The position numbers and the translations under genes are program-made. Shown piece after piece: positions 24,618-33,867 of a stretch of 40,516 nt of DNA. Each line of letters begins with the position of its first letter. Position 1 is the first letter of the stretch. The notes below the pieces were generated by a model, which saw only the letters and a program-made list of their open reading frames with translations, made no database searches and was not told the DNA's origin. Location: contig JAPKYA010000119.1 in NCBI GenBank assembly GCA_026394565.1, forward strand, positions 1-40,516. Reading direction: 5' to 3'. The DNA is from Methanothrix sp. (GTDB lineage Archaea; Halobacteriota; Methanosarcinia; Methanotrichales; Methanotrichaceae).

Positions 24618-26888
24618 GTACATCTCCCCGCGCTCCACCTCTCGGGAGGCCTTCTTGCGTAGCTCCGTTCCTAATTTGGAATAGTACTTCATGGTATCCG
24701 GAGTGACCGAAGGCCCAATCTCCTGCAGTGCCGCCAGGAAATGCTTCTGGCCGATCTTCTCCGCTGCCATATCTTCACGCAGAGCCAGCCGTCCGGCCTT
24801 GCGCACCACGGCGGCGATATCGGCTCCCGTGTACTGGTCGGTGAGATCGATCAGCTCGTCGATGTTGATATCATCCGCCAGAGGCGCTTTTTTCAGATGC
24901 ACCAGGAAGATCTTCCTGCGTGACTCCTTGTCCGGCACAGGTGCCAGTATCAGCTCGTCAAAGCGTCCCGGCCGCAGGAGCGCGGGGTCGATGATATCCG
25001 GCCGGTTGGTGGCTCCTATTACTACTACTCCGTGCAGCTCCTCCAGGCCGTCCATCTCGCTCAAGAGCTGGTTTACAATGCGCTCTGTGACATGCGGCTC
25101 GCCTGCCCCGCCGCCGCGTACAGGCACCAGCGCGTCCAGTTCGTCCAGGAAGATGATGGCCGGCGCCACTTGCCTTGCTTTTTTGAAGATCTCTTCCACT
25201 CTCTTCTCGCTCTCTCCATACCACTTGGAGAGAAGTGCAGATCCTTTGACGGTGATGAAGTTGGCCTCGCTCTCATTGGCCACCGCCTTGGCCAGCATGG
25301 TCTTGCCCGTACCCGGCGGCCCGTAGAGCAGAATTCCCTTGGGTGCCTCAATGCCCAGGCGGCGGAAGCTCTCCGCGTTTCTAAGCGGCCACTCCACTGC
25401 CTCCACAAGAAGCTGCTTGACATCTTCCAGGCCGCCGATGTCCTCCCAGTTCACATTCGGAACCTCAACCAAAATCTCCCTCATAGCGGAAGGGGAAACC
25501 TCTCGCATGGCAGCCTCAAAGTCGTCCTTTTGCACAATGAGCCGGTCCAGGATCTCCTTGGGAATGGTCGGCTCCTCCAGATCTATCTCTGGGAGGATGC
25601 GGCGCAGGGCATTCATGGCCGCCTCCCGGCCCACGGCTGAGATATCTGCGCCCACAAAGCCATAGGTTCTCTTGGCAAAGTCCTCCAGGACCACATCCTC
25701 GTGCAGCGGCATGCCGCGCGTGTGGATCTGGAAGATCTCCATGCGCCCTTCCATATCGGGAACGCCGAGTTCAATCTCCCTGTCGAATCGGCCCGGCCGG
25801 CGTAGAGCCATATCCAAGGCCTCAGGCCGGTTGGTGGAGCCGATTACTATTACGTTCTTCCTCTCTTTCAGGCCGTCCATGAGGGATAAGAGCTGAGCCA
25901 CGACGCGCCTTTCCACCTCGCCTGTGACCTCGCCGCGCTTGGGGGCAATGGAGTCCAGTTCATCCAGGAAGATGATGGCCGGGGTGTTCTTCTCCGCCTC
26001 CTCGAACAGATCCCGCAGCGCTTTCTCGCTCTCGCCATAATACTTGGACATGATCTCCGGGCCGTTGATGCTTATGAAGTAGGCGTCGCTCTCATTGGCC
26101 ACGGCTTTGGCGAGCATGGTCTTTCCAGTGCCGGGCGGCCCGTGCAAGAGAACGCCCTTGGGCGGATCAATGCCCAGGCGATCAAAGAGCTCCGGATGCT
26201 TGAGGGGAAGCTCAATCATCTCCCTGACCTTGGTTATAACCGGCTTCAATCCGCCGACGTCTTCGTAAACTACAGAAGGCACGGAGCGCTCAGGAGTCTC
26301 TACGGCCTGAGGCAACAGCTCAATATCGGTTCCTTCCGTGATCTTGACAATTCCACCCGGACTGGTGGAGATCACTCGTAGCTTGATCTCGCCCAGGCCA
26401 AAGGCCTGAGCCCCCAAAAAGCCCCGGAATATCTCCTCGAACATGGTCTCCCGGCCCATGGAGTCGGTGGGCGGCTTTCTGACGCTGGTGGTGGAGATGA
26501 TATCCCCTCTTATCAGCGGCCGGCCGTTGAAGACCTTGGTGAGGACGTCTCCGGGGGCAAAGATCTGCATGCCTTGCGTAACTGGAGCCAGCGTTACGTG
26601 CTTTGCCTCGTTCCAGACCGCCTTTTTGACCTCCACATACTGACCTATGCTCGTTCCGGCATTGGATCTGATCAGGCCGTCCATCCTGATCATGTCGATG
26701 CCCTGATCCTGGGAATAGGCACTGACAGCCAAAGCTGCCGTTGGCCTTGAACCTAGCAGCTCCACCACATCCAAGGGACGTGCGCCTATTTTCTCCAGGA
26801 AATCCTCGCCAATCCTGACTATGCCCTTTCCCACATCGCCCTGATTGGCCTCGGAGACCTTCAGCCTTACGGGTTCGCCTTCAGTCAT
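24612..26888 (-). CDS. cdc48: Cdc48/VAT AAA+ ATPase
   Basis: A two-ring AAA+ unfoldase acting on proteins in the cytoplasm, often upstream of the proteasome. The N-domain ([20 protein letters not shown]) is followed by two ATPase modules, each with GPPGTGKT and a LDELD Walker B, plus SRH motifs STNRPEALD and [19 protein letters not shown]. The C-terminus ([17 protein letters not shown]) is of the archaeal kind. A TTG at 26918 would add ten residues, but ATG 26888 has AGGTG at a usual distance and gives the family's N-terminus [11 protein letters not shown] (758 aa), so I prefer it. A likely TATA-like element is at about 26960-26967 on the minus strand. Monocistronic, with a terminator hairpin at its end. 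Confidence 0.95.
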   Translation of the reverse strand: MTEGEPVRLKVSEANQGDVGKGIVRIGEDFLEKIGARPLDVVELLGSRPTAALAVSAYSQDQGIDMIRMDGLIRSNAGTSIGQYVEVKKAVWNEAKHVTLAPVTQGMQIFAPGDVLTKVFNGRPLIRGDIISTTSVRKPPTDSMGRETMFEEIFRGFLGAQAFGLGEIKLRVISTSPGGIVKITEGTDIELLPQAVETPERSVPSVVYEDVGGLKPVITKVREMIELPLKHPELFDRLGIDPPKGVLLHGPPGTGKTMLAKAVANESDAYFISINGPEIMSKYYGESEKALRDLFEEAEKNTPAIIFLDELDSIAPKRGEVTGEVERRVVAQLLSLMDGLKERKNVIVIGSTNRPEALDMALRRPGRFDREIELGVPDMEGRMEIFQIHTRGMPLHEDVVLEDFAKRTYGFVGADISAVGREAAMNALRRILPEIDLEEPTIPKEILDRLIVQKDDFEAAMREVSPSAMREILVEVPNVNWEDIGGLEDVKQLLVEAVEWPLRNAESFRRLGIEAPKGILLYGPPGTGKTMLAKAVANESEANFITVKGSALLSKWYGESEKRVEEIFKKARQVAPAIIFLDELDALVPVRGGGAGEPHVTERIVNQLLSEMDGLEELHGVVVIGATNRPDIIDPALLRPGRFDELILAPVPDKESRRKIFLVHLKKAPLADDINIDELIDLTDQYTGADIAAVVRKAGRLALREDMAAEKIGQKHFLAALQEIGPSVTPDTMKYYSKLGTELRKKASREVERGEMYA

Positions 26889-27165
26889 GTATTTCTTGCA
26901 CCTGCTTTCTATTATCAAACTCTAAGCGTCTGCTTTGCTACAAGACATGGGCATCTATTTTTAAGTACTTTGCTATTGATTTGCCGTTGAAAGGAGTATT
27001 CATTCCGAAAAATCAATATTAGCTGAAATACCCAATTTTTAAATAGGATCAACATAGATAATATTGTGTAACGGTACTCTTGGAATAGAGATGCCTGATT
27101 GAGCAATTGAGATCATAAATGATTTGGCGGCACCGGTTTGGGAAGAGCACGATCGTCTGCACCAC

Positions 27166-27208
27166 GTTTTAATACCATAACGATCATTACTTAGTTAGTA
27201 ATGGTGAG
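27166..27208 (+). promoter_or_regulatory. Promoter and ribosome site of the phosphatase fusion gene
   Basis: A TATA-like GTTTTAATA (27166-27174) lies about 40 bp upstream of the ATG at 27212, and GGTGAG (27203-27208) is a ribosome-binding site at close range. A palindrome ACGATCGT at about 27149-27156 lies just upstream. The rest of the 26889-27165 gap holds the cdc48 promoter and nothing else I can name. Confidence 0.4.
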
Positions 27209-27211
27209 CTT

Positions 27212-28261
27212 ATGAAACTTTTTTTAATGAGGCATGCTGATAAAAAGTATAGCGAAAATTTGGATGAAAAGACGCCATTAAGTGAGGACGGCAAGAAAAA
27301 GACAATATGTATGGCAGGAATTATAAAAAGAGAACTCAAAGAAGAAAAAATCGATCGTATTCTATCCAGTCCCTATAGTCATGCCAAGGAAACGGCAGAA
27401 TTGATTAAGCATTCATTAGGTTTGCCTGAGGAGGTAAAAGTGGAAGAGGAAAAATCCCTCTTAGATCCGTCTTCGAGTCAATTAAAGAATATATTGAAAA
27501 AATGTAATAAAAAAGTAATTCTCCTCATTGGCCACAATCCTCAAATTACTGAATTTATTCGTGTGTTATCGGGCAAAAAAGTCACCTTACATCGTGCAGG
27601 GGTATGCTGCATAAATGTTAATAATCTTAGCCAAGGAGATAATCCGGTTCAATGGACACGGAATTATTCGGAAAACGATATTCGAACCTGCTCAATAGAG
27701 CTACTTCAGTTAGACTATAAAACAACTAATGATTATTTTAGACAATTATCAGAAATTCGATTTAAGCTTCTTGCATTCGTTCCCCTTGTATCAGGATCTG
27801 CAGTCGGTCTATTGACTTTGAATGATAAGGACCAAAGTGCACATCCTGAAGGAGCTTTTTTATTAGGTCTCTTCGGGCTCTTCGTAACATTAGGAGTAGT
27901 ATTCTATGAATTACGCAATAGTCAATTTTATGACTTAGCAGTATGCAGAGCAAAGAAGCTTGAAAGGCAATTAAAAATGCCACTAGGTGGATTATTCAAT
28001 GGAAGACCTAAACATACAAATGGTCCCAAGATATTTGGACTTACGGTGTGGCATGATCGAGGGCTAGCTTTGATATACGGGACTACACTTGCTGGATGGA
28101 GTTACTTGATTATTCATTCATTTTTACAAATACTTAAAAATAACACTCCCTTCTTAGTAGTACCCATTATTGTGGCCCTATTTATGCTAATTATATCCGT
28201 GATTGAATTTGCACGGCTCGAAAAAGATCGCGAACAAAATGGTGGAGGTGAGGATAGTTGA
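27212..28261 (+). CDS. SixA-like histidine phosphatase fused to a membrane domain
   Basis: Residues 1-~160 are a histidine-phosphatase fold: MRHAD with catalytic H8 beside R7, LSSPYSHAKETAE (S52-S53-P54, H57) and second catalytic His in LIGHNPQ (H108). SixA-type proteins dephosphorylate phosphohistidine in signalling. Residues ~175-349 form a separate domain with four probable membrane spans (~183-203, 214-232, 283-304, 313-333), containing IRFKLLAFVPLVSGSAV and FYELRNSQFYDLAV. The protein ends in a charged tail. I do not know this membrane module's function. The fusion suggests membrane-tethered phosphohistidine turnover or an effector. The gene is A/T-rich and stands alone. Confidence 0.78.
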   Translation: MKLFLMRHADKKYSENLDEKTPLSEDGKKKTICMAGIIKRELKEEKIDRILSSPYSHAKETAELIKHSLGLPEEVKVEEEKSLLDPSSSQLKNILKKCNKKVILLIGHNPQITEFIRVLSGKKVTLHRAGVCCINVNNLSQGDNPVQWTRNYSENDIRTCSIELLQLDYKTTNDYFRQLSEIRFKLLAFVPLVSGSAVGLLTLNDKDQSAHPEGAFLLGLFGLFVTLGVVFYELRNSQFYDLAVCRAKKLERQLKMPLGGLFNGRPKHTNGPKIFGLTVWHDRGLALIYGTTLAGWSYLIIHSFLQILKNNTPFLVVPIIVALFMLIISVIEFARLEKDREQNGGGEDS

Positions 28262-28567
28262 ATGCTGGACACAAGTAGCTGCCGAGTTTCGCATCCCTCG
28301 CCGGTCCCCTCGGAGAGCGGCTTTCGGCTTGCGGTATCATTTTCGGGACCGGTCCCGGCCCAGCAGCATTTTCGTATATGATTCCCTCGCTCCGCGAGGC
28401 TTGCCCAAGCGCTCGTATTTCGTCTTCCCGCCTGTGCCCCATCAGGATTACTGGCGGGCATCAATCTCCCGCTGCCTGATGTCATGCCCGTGCGGAACTC
28501 TCGCCCATGTTTTTGAGAGCGTTTGCCTGAAAATTTTATTCGAATACCACGCATGCAGCAGGGTGCG
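28262..28567. other. G/C-rich gene-free stretch with palindromes
   Basis: About 306 bp between the phosphatase fusion and the convergent hydrolase gene carry no credible gene. A perfect 14-bp palindrome CGGGACCGGTCCCG is at 28344-28357, and a 6-bp stem CCTCGC-TCC-GCGAGG at 28385-28399. Base composition is clearly higher in G/C than the upstream gene. Confidence 0.5.
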
Positions 28568-29497
28568 CTATTTGACAATCATGCTCTTCAGCTCCTCCTT
28601 CAGAGCACCATCCATCTGTGCGCAGTAGCCATGCATAGCGCACTCCACAGTGTGCATTCTCTTCGGCTGCATTCCTCGGGCATAGGTCTGCTCTGCCAGA
28701 TGGTAAGGTATGACTGTATCATTGCGGGAATGGATCATTACCAGCGGCCGGGGTGCGATCCTGCTCAGATAGCTCTCGGGGTCGATGGACCGGTAGAAGC
28801 GGATCATATCTTTATCGGCTACCCCAGCCGAGGCGATGGCTGCATCGGTTCCATAGCCGCAGGTGCTGATGGCCAGGACGCCCCTCGCCCTGTCGTCCAG
28901 GGCACAGGCCATGATGGCAAAGCGGCCTCCGTTGCTCTCTCCTGCATAGATGAAGCGTTTTGGGTCGATTTCGGGCTGGGCGCGCAGTATCTCGGCTGCG
29001 GCCAGAGCATCATAAACCATCTTGTGCTCTGTGGGCTCAATGCCATCTAAAAACATCTGCAGATCGCCTTTTGCATCGACTCCCCCCAGATTTCTCTGAT
29101 CAAGGGTGATGCTGGCGTAACCCAGGTCTGCCAGATGTTTGGCCAGCCCCTGCTCCCGCTCTTTGCTGACAGTGGCGCCGGGCAAGAGCACAATGCCGGG
29201 AATGCTTCCATCTTTTGCATCTGCATCCGGCCTGGGGATTCTCAGAAGCGCTGCGATTTTCGCATCACGGCTCTGGAAGCGGACTTCTGAAAGTGTGCTG
29301 TTGCCGTCACCTTTGGGCAGGCTCAGGTTGTACTGGGGCATGGCGACCTTGTACTCTATAATTCCTTCCTCGGAAACAGCCCACTGCCCGGCGGATGTGC
29401 TATCCGAATAAAAATGCCATCCCAAGAGCAGAGCGATGACGCCAACCAGAGCCATCACTCCTGTGCCCTTCCAGCGCTTTGGCATCAGCTCACGCAC
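28568..29497 (-). CDS. Membrane-anchored alpha/beta hydrolase (dienelactone-hydrolase-like)
   Basis: The 309-residue protein has one N-terminal membrane span (~13-30, VMALVGVIALLLGWHFY), so the catalytic part is outside the cell. The hydrolase triad is visible: Ser188 in GESNGG, Asp260 in HSRND and His289 in AMHGYC. The oxyanion region is likely around PGIVLLPGATV. Substrate is unknown; an ester or peptide on the surface is plausible. It reads toward the G/C-rich gap and follows a small exported-protein gene on the same strand by only 4 bp, which suggests co-transcription. Confidence 0.85.
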   Translation of the reverse strand: MRELMPKRWKGTGVMALVGVIALLLGWHFYSDSTSAGQWAVSEEGIIEYKVAMPQYNLSLPKGDGNSTLSEVRFQSRDAKIAALLRIPRPDADAKDGSIPGIVLLPGATVSKEREQGLAKHLADLGYASITLDQRNLGGVDAKGDLQMFLDGIEPTEHKMVYDALAAAEILRAQPEIDPKRFIYAGESNGGRFAIMACALDDRARGVLAISTCGYGTDAAIASAGVADKDMIRFYRSIDPESYLSRIAPRPLVMIHSRNDTVIPYHLAEQTYARGMQPKRMHTVECAMHGYCAQMDGALKEELKSMIVK

Positions 29498-29501
29498 CTA
29501 T

Positions 29502-29804
29502 TCAGATGCTTGGTTTCCATTGTTCATCTGCCAATTTGGTCAGGCTGCCGTTTTTATTCAATTCATAGCCTATGGGAATTTTTCCCCAGCTCCAAAGGCC
29601 CGTAGCAGCATCATTGTTTGAGCCATTTTCCTTGGTTTGATTTTGGGTTGTGGCGTTCTCGGATTGATTGGCTGGAATGGGGGTTATGTTGGCCAGGATT
29701 GTCATGCCGCTTTCCTGGTTGATCTTAATGGCGTCCAGTGACTGGCAGCTGCATGCCAGCGCAAAAAGGATTAAAGCTGAAATTATCAAATTTCTCATTT
29801 CCAT
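29502..29804 (-). CDS. Small exported, sequon-rich protein
   Basis: A 100-residue product with a signal peptide (MEMRNLIISALILFALACSC; the second Met may be the real start). The LACSC may be a lipobox-like site, and cleavage before C18 or near S19-Q is possible. The mature part is short, polar and carries many N-x-S/T sites (NITP, NQSENAT, NQTKENGS). No known domain is seen. It lies directly upstream of the hydrolase gene on the minus strand (four-base gap) and may be its partner at the cell surface. Confidence 0.62.
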   Translation of the reverse strand: MEMRNLIISALILFALACSCQSLDAIKINQESGMTILANITPIPANQSENATTQNQTKENGSNNDAATGLWSWGKIPIGYELNKNGSLTKLADEQWKPSI

Positions 29805-29984
29805 ATTCTCCGTTAGCTCTTTTCAAACCCGATTCCATTCATTTTCCGAACCGGGCATTTTCTGTTTTCAATTGATCATAATCGTTTCCTATTTCTATAC
29901 TTTTCCTTTCGAGCTAAGTCAAGGGCGTTTCTCTGTGTCTCTATCGCCTCTGTGATTTTGTTGGAGATTGCAAGCGATAATTAA

Positions 29985-30323
29985 ACTTGCAGCCGCGGAA
30001 TAAGTGCATTAGAATTTCTAAGTTTAAATCCTATTGAAAATATAAGCAATGAAATTAAATATAAAGAGAAAGAAATCGAAGCGTTAATCAAGGTAAAAGA
30101 AATCTCAACAAAGTTCCCTCTAAAGCGGATTGATCTACCGGAAATTTTCAAAAAGCAGCTAGATAAACTTTTGCTCAAGAATCTCGAAGGCATCTCAAAG
30201 GACGCAGAAAGGATTACGCAAGATCACATTGTTTCTGCTAGAAGGATTTGCCAATCAGAAAAATCTTCAGCACGATTAACAATGTACATTCCGAAAGCAT
30301 TATATTCCCGGAGAGTATTGTAA
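29985..30323 (+). pseudogene. Orphan C-terminal coding fragment without a start
   Basis: An open frame of 112 codons runs from just after a stop (29982-29984) to TAA 30321-30323. It has no usable start except a late ATG near the end. The encoded sequence looks like real protein (ISALEFLSLNPIENISNEIK, later KFPLKRIDLPEIFKKQLDKL) with strong amphipathic helices, but I cannot name a family. It ends 16 bp before the HEAT-repeat gene. It is probably a 5'-deleted gene remnant. Confidence 0.45.
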
Positions 30324-30339
30324 AGCAGGTGGGATCTAT

Positions 30340-33300
30340 GTGAAGCTTGAATGGATACCTATATTCTTGCTGATAGTGGCTATCCTAACTCCTGGAGCTA
30401 TGGGTGCTGTATATGATCCCATTAAGGCTCTGAAAGATCCTAGTAGCGTTATTCGAGCCACTGCAGCAGAAGCGCTTGGAAAGTCCAAGGACGCCAGAGG
30501 GGTAGAACCATTGATCCAGGCTTTGGGTGATAAGAACAGTGATGTTCGAAAAAGTGCCGCTAAAGCCCTCGGCAAACTCAATGATACCAGAGCAGTAGAA
30601 CCGCTGATCCAGGCACTAAGTGATAACGAAAGTAAAGTCCGAAGATATGCTGCGATGGCTCTGGGTGTGCTCAATGATACCAGAGCAGTTGATCCATTGA
30701 TTCAGTCTTTAAAGGATGATTATATCGGAGAAGATGCTGAAGCGGCTCTTTTAAAATTTGGAAAACCGGCTGTAAGATCCTTGATTCAGGCTTCACAGGA
30801 CAATGACAGTCACATCCGATGGAGGGCAATTGAGGCTCTGGCAATAAATAATACGCTTTATAATCCATTCGACTTCTTTCAGCAATTGAGTGTGATTCTG
30901 GATATTATGAGCATCAAAGATCCTCAGCAATTGATAACTCAATTGCAGGCATTTAACAATACTGTGACGATTATCAAGGGTGGCTGTGTCAAAAGGATGA
31001 TCCAGGCTTTGCAGGACGAGGATGGCTATGTTCGAAGAAATGCGGTGGAAGCATTAGCAACCCTCAATGACACAAGGGCAGTAGAATCATTGATCCAGGC
31101 CATGGATGATAACGAGAGTCTCGTCCGAGGATATGCTGTACAGGCTCTTGGAAAGCTCAAAGATAGAAGAGCAATTGAACCACTGATACAAGCTCTGAAG
31201 GATGATGATGATGATGTGCGAATGAAGGCTGTAGAAGCTTTAGAGGAATTCAACGATACCAGAGCAGTAGATCCATTGATCCAGGCATTGGATGATAACG
31301 AAAGTGACGTCCGAGAACATGCTGTACAGGCTCTTGGAAAGCTCAAAGATAAAAGAGCAATTGAACCACTGATACAAGCTCTGGAGGATGATGACAGTTA
31401 TGTGCGAATGGAGGCTGTAGTAGCTTTAGAGGAATTCAACGATACCAGAGCAGTAGATCCATTGATCCAGGCTTTTTCCGATTACTACATACAGGATGAA
31501 GCCTTGGTTGCTCTTGAAAAAATTGGACGGCCTGCCATTGAACCTCTGATCCAGGCTCTGAAGGATAACGATAGTGCTGTGCGAAGTGGTGCTGTTGAAG
31601 CCCTGGGAAAACTCAATGACACCAGAGCAGTGGATCCATTAATCCAGGCTTTTTCCGATTACTACATACGAGATGAAGCTGTTGAAGCTCTAGGAAAAAT
31701 TGGAAGGCCTGCCATTGAACCTCTGATTCAAGCATTAAAGGATGATGATTTTCCTTCAAGGTGGAAAGTTGCGGAGGCTCTGGGAAAGCTGAGAGATGCT
31801 AGAGCTGTGGAGCCGTTGATCCTGGCTCTTAATGATGATGATTATGGAGTCCGAACGACAGCCATAGGTGCACTTGCGATTCTCAATGATACAAGAGCCG
31901 AGGATCACTTGATCTCGGCTCTCAATGACGAATACGGCACTATCCGGAAAGGTGCTGCATACGCTCTGGGAATACTTGGTGATACTAAAGCGGTAGTGCC
32001 GTTGATTCTGGCTTTGAATGACAGTGACAGCGATGTTCGGGAAAGTGCCGCAGAGGCTCTTGGACAGATTGGCGATACAAGAGCGGTTGAGCCATTGATC
32101 CTGGCCCTGAGTGATGAGTATTATGAAGTCAGAGGGAAAACTGCAGAGGCTCTTGGAAAACTCAACGATTCCAGGGCGGTCGAACCATTGGTCTTTGCCT
32201 TGAAAAATACAAGAGTAGAGGATATTATAAAGACATTTGGAGATATGGCAATAGAACCTTTTATCCGGGCCTTAAAGGACAATGATAGCGAATTTAGATG
32301 GAAAGCTGCGAAATTTCTGGTGACTACAAACGACATCAGAACGGTTGAACCGTGGATCCAGGCCTTAAATGATGAAAACTACGGGATCAAAATGAATGCT
32401 GCAGTAGCTCTAGGAAAGCTCAACGATACTAGAGCGGTAGAACCTTTGATCCATGCTTTGCAGGATAAAGAAAGCGGAGTCCGATGGGACGCCGCAGAAG
32501 CTCTAGGAAAACTCAACGATACTAGAGCTGTAGAACCCTTAATTCAAACCCTAAAGGATGAAGATGTCGGTACAAGAAGTACCGCTGCAGAAGCCTTAGG
32601 AAAGCTCAATGATTCCAGAGCGGTAGAACCATTGATCCAGGCTCTAAATGATACAGATAGTAATGTCCGAGAAGATGCAGCGTATGCTCTCGGAGAGATC
32701 GGAGATCCACAGGCAGTAGGACCATTGATCTTTACTTTAAAGCATGATGAATCCGATAATATCGAGATTATTGCCAAGCAGTCCATTGAGAAGATCAAAG
32801 ATCCTAGTGCAGTAGAACCATTGATATCGGCTCTTAATGATAAAGATAGTAATATCCGGCGGAATGCTGCGGAGGCTCTGGGAATTCTTGGTGATACGAG
32901 AGCATTAAAGCCATTGATCTTTGCTCTGGACGATAGTGATGGCGATGTTAGAGAAAATGCTGTGGAGGCTCTAGGAAGGCTCAACGATACTAAAGCAGTA
33001 CAACCATTGATCCTTGTTCTAAAGGATAATAGCAGCGTCATCAGAGGGAAAGCTATTGATGCGCTTGGCATGCTCAACGATGCGAGTGCGGTAGATGCAG
33101 TTATTCAAGCATTAAAGGATAATAGTAGCGCTGTCAGGTGGGAAGCAACAAAGGTTCTAGGCAAGCTCAGTAATATAAAGTCTCTAGAGCCATTGATAAA
33201 GACTCTAGAGGATAGCGATTACAATGTCAGAGGAGAGGTTATAGAAGCTCTAGGCCGGCTCAATGATACAAAAGCAGTACAACCGTTGATCCGGGCCCTT

Positions 33301-33867
33301 AATGATACAGAATATCATGTCCGATGGAGAGCTGCAAAGGCTTTGGGAAAAATATCCGAATCTAGAGCAGTAGAACCATTGATCAAGGCCCTTAACGATA
33401 CCGATTACCGTGTCCGATGGAATGCTGCGTCGTCTTTGGGAAAGATTAACGACTCTAGAGCAGTGGAACCATTGATCAGGTCTCTTAATGACACTGATTA
33501 TTATGTCCGATATAACGCTGCATGGGCTCTGGGTGAGATTAAAGATATGAGGGCTGTTGGTCCCCTTGTCCAAGCTCTCAATGATACAGGCAGCAGTTTC
33601 AAAGAAAGACGCGTTAGAGCTGGAGCAATATGGGCTCTAGGTGAGATCAGAGATCCCCTATCAGTTGAAGCGTTGATATCGGCTCTCAAGAATAATGAAA
33701 GCGGTATCCGAATGCTTGCCGCTGGAGCTCTTGGAGAACTTGGAGATAGGCGTGCAATAGATCCCTTGGTCCAAGTTCTTGATGATAAAGATATAAGTGT
33801 TCGGGCTAATGCTGCATGGGCTCTCAGAGAAATCAATGATACAAGAGTTAAGGATGGAGCGAAATGA
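30340..33867 (+). CDS. Exported HEAT-repeat (PBS-lyase-type) solenoid
   Basis: The GTG start at 30340 gives a signal peptide ([19 protein letters not shown]) and then roughly 35 tandem ~31-residue HEAT repeats of the kind [14 protein letters not shown]...VRxxAAEALGK. The whole 1175-residue chain is a curved helical solenoid, a protein-interaction surface probably outside the cell. Most loops carry a sequon (NDT, NDS, NES, NNT, NSS): about thirty. At DNA level a 186-bp block is duplicated (copies starting 31135 and 31321), and a second near-repeat pair starts at 31471 and 31648. Its stop overlaps the ATG of the next gene (ATGA, 33864-33867). Catalytic function is unlikely. Confidence 0.88.
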   Translation: MKLEWIPIFLLIVAILTPGAMGAVYDPIKALKDPSSVIRATAAEALGKSKDARGVEPLIQALGDKNSDVRKSAAKALGKLNDTRAVEPLIQALSDNESKVRRYAAMALGVLNDTRAVDPLIQSLKDDYIGEDAEAALLKFGKPAVRSLIQASQDNDSHIRWRAIEALAINNTLYNPFDFFQQLSVILDIMSIKDPQQLITQLQAFNNTVTIIKGGCVKRMIQALQDEDGYVRRNAVEALATLNDTRAVESLIQAMDDNESLVRGYAVQALGKLKDRRAIEPLIQALKDDDDDVRMKAVEALEEFNDTRAVDPLIQALDDNESDVREHAVQALGKLKDKRAIEPLIQALEDDDSYVRMEAVVALEEFNDTRAVDPLIQAFSDYYIQDEALVALEKIGRPAIEPLIQALKDNDSAVRSGAVEALGKLNDTRAVDPLIQAFSDYYIRDEAVEALGKIGRPAIEPLIQALKDDDFPSRWKVAEALGKLRDARAVEPLILALNDDDYGVRTTAIGALAILNDTRAEDHLISALNDEYGTIRKGAAYALGILGDTKAVVPLILALNDSDSDVRESAAEALGQIGDTRAVEPLILALSDEYYEVRGKTAEALGKLNDSRAVEPLVFALKNTRVEDIIKTFGDMAIEPFIRALKDNDSEFRWKAAKFLVTTNDIRTVEPWIQALNDENYGIKMNAAVALGKLNDTRAVEPLIHALQDKESGVRWDAAEALGKLNDTRAVEPLIQTLKDEDVGTRSTAAEALGKLNDSRAVEPLIQALNDTDSNVREDAAYALGEIGDPQAVGPLIFTLKHDESDNIEIIAKQSIEKIKDPSAVEPLISALNDKDSNIRRNAAEALGILGDTRALKPLIFALDDSDGDVRENAVEALGRLNDTKAVQPLILVLKDNSSVIRGKAIDALGMLNDASAVDAVIQALKDNSSAVRWEATKVLGKLSNIKSLEPLIKTLEDSDYNVRGEVIEALGRLNDTKAVQPLIRALNDTEYHVRWRAAKALGKISESRAVEPLIKALNDTDYRVRWNAASSLGKINDSRAVEPLIRSLNDTDYYVRYNAAWALGEIKDMRAVGPLVQALNDTGSSFKERRVRAGAIWALGEIRDPLSVEALISALKNNESGIRMLAAGALGELGDRRAIDPLVQVLDDKDISVRANAAWALREINDTRVKDGAK

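Noticed and set aside
28114-28578. Minus-strand frame across the G/C-rich gap
   Set aside because: It overlaps the ends of two convergent real genes, has low-complexity Arg/Ser/Gly composition and no domain; treated as non-coding.
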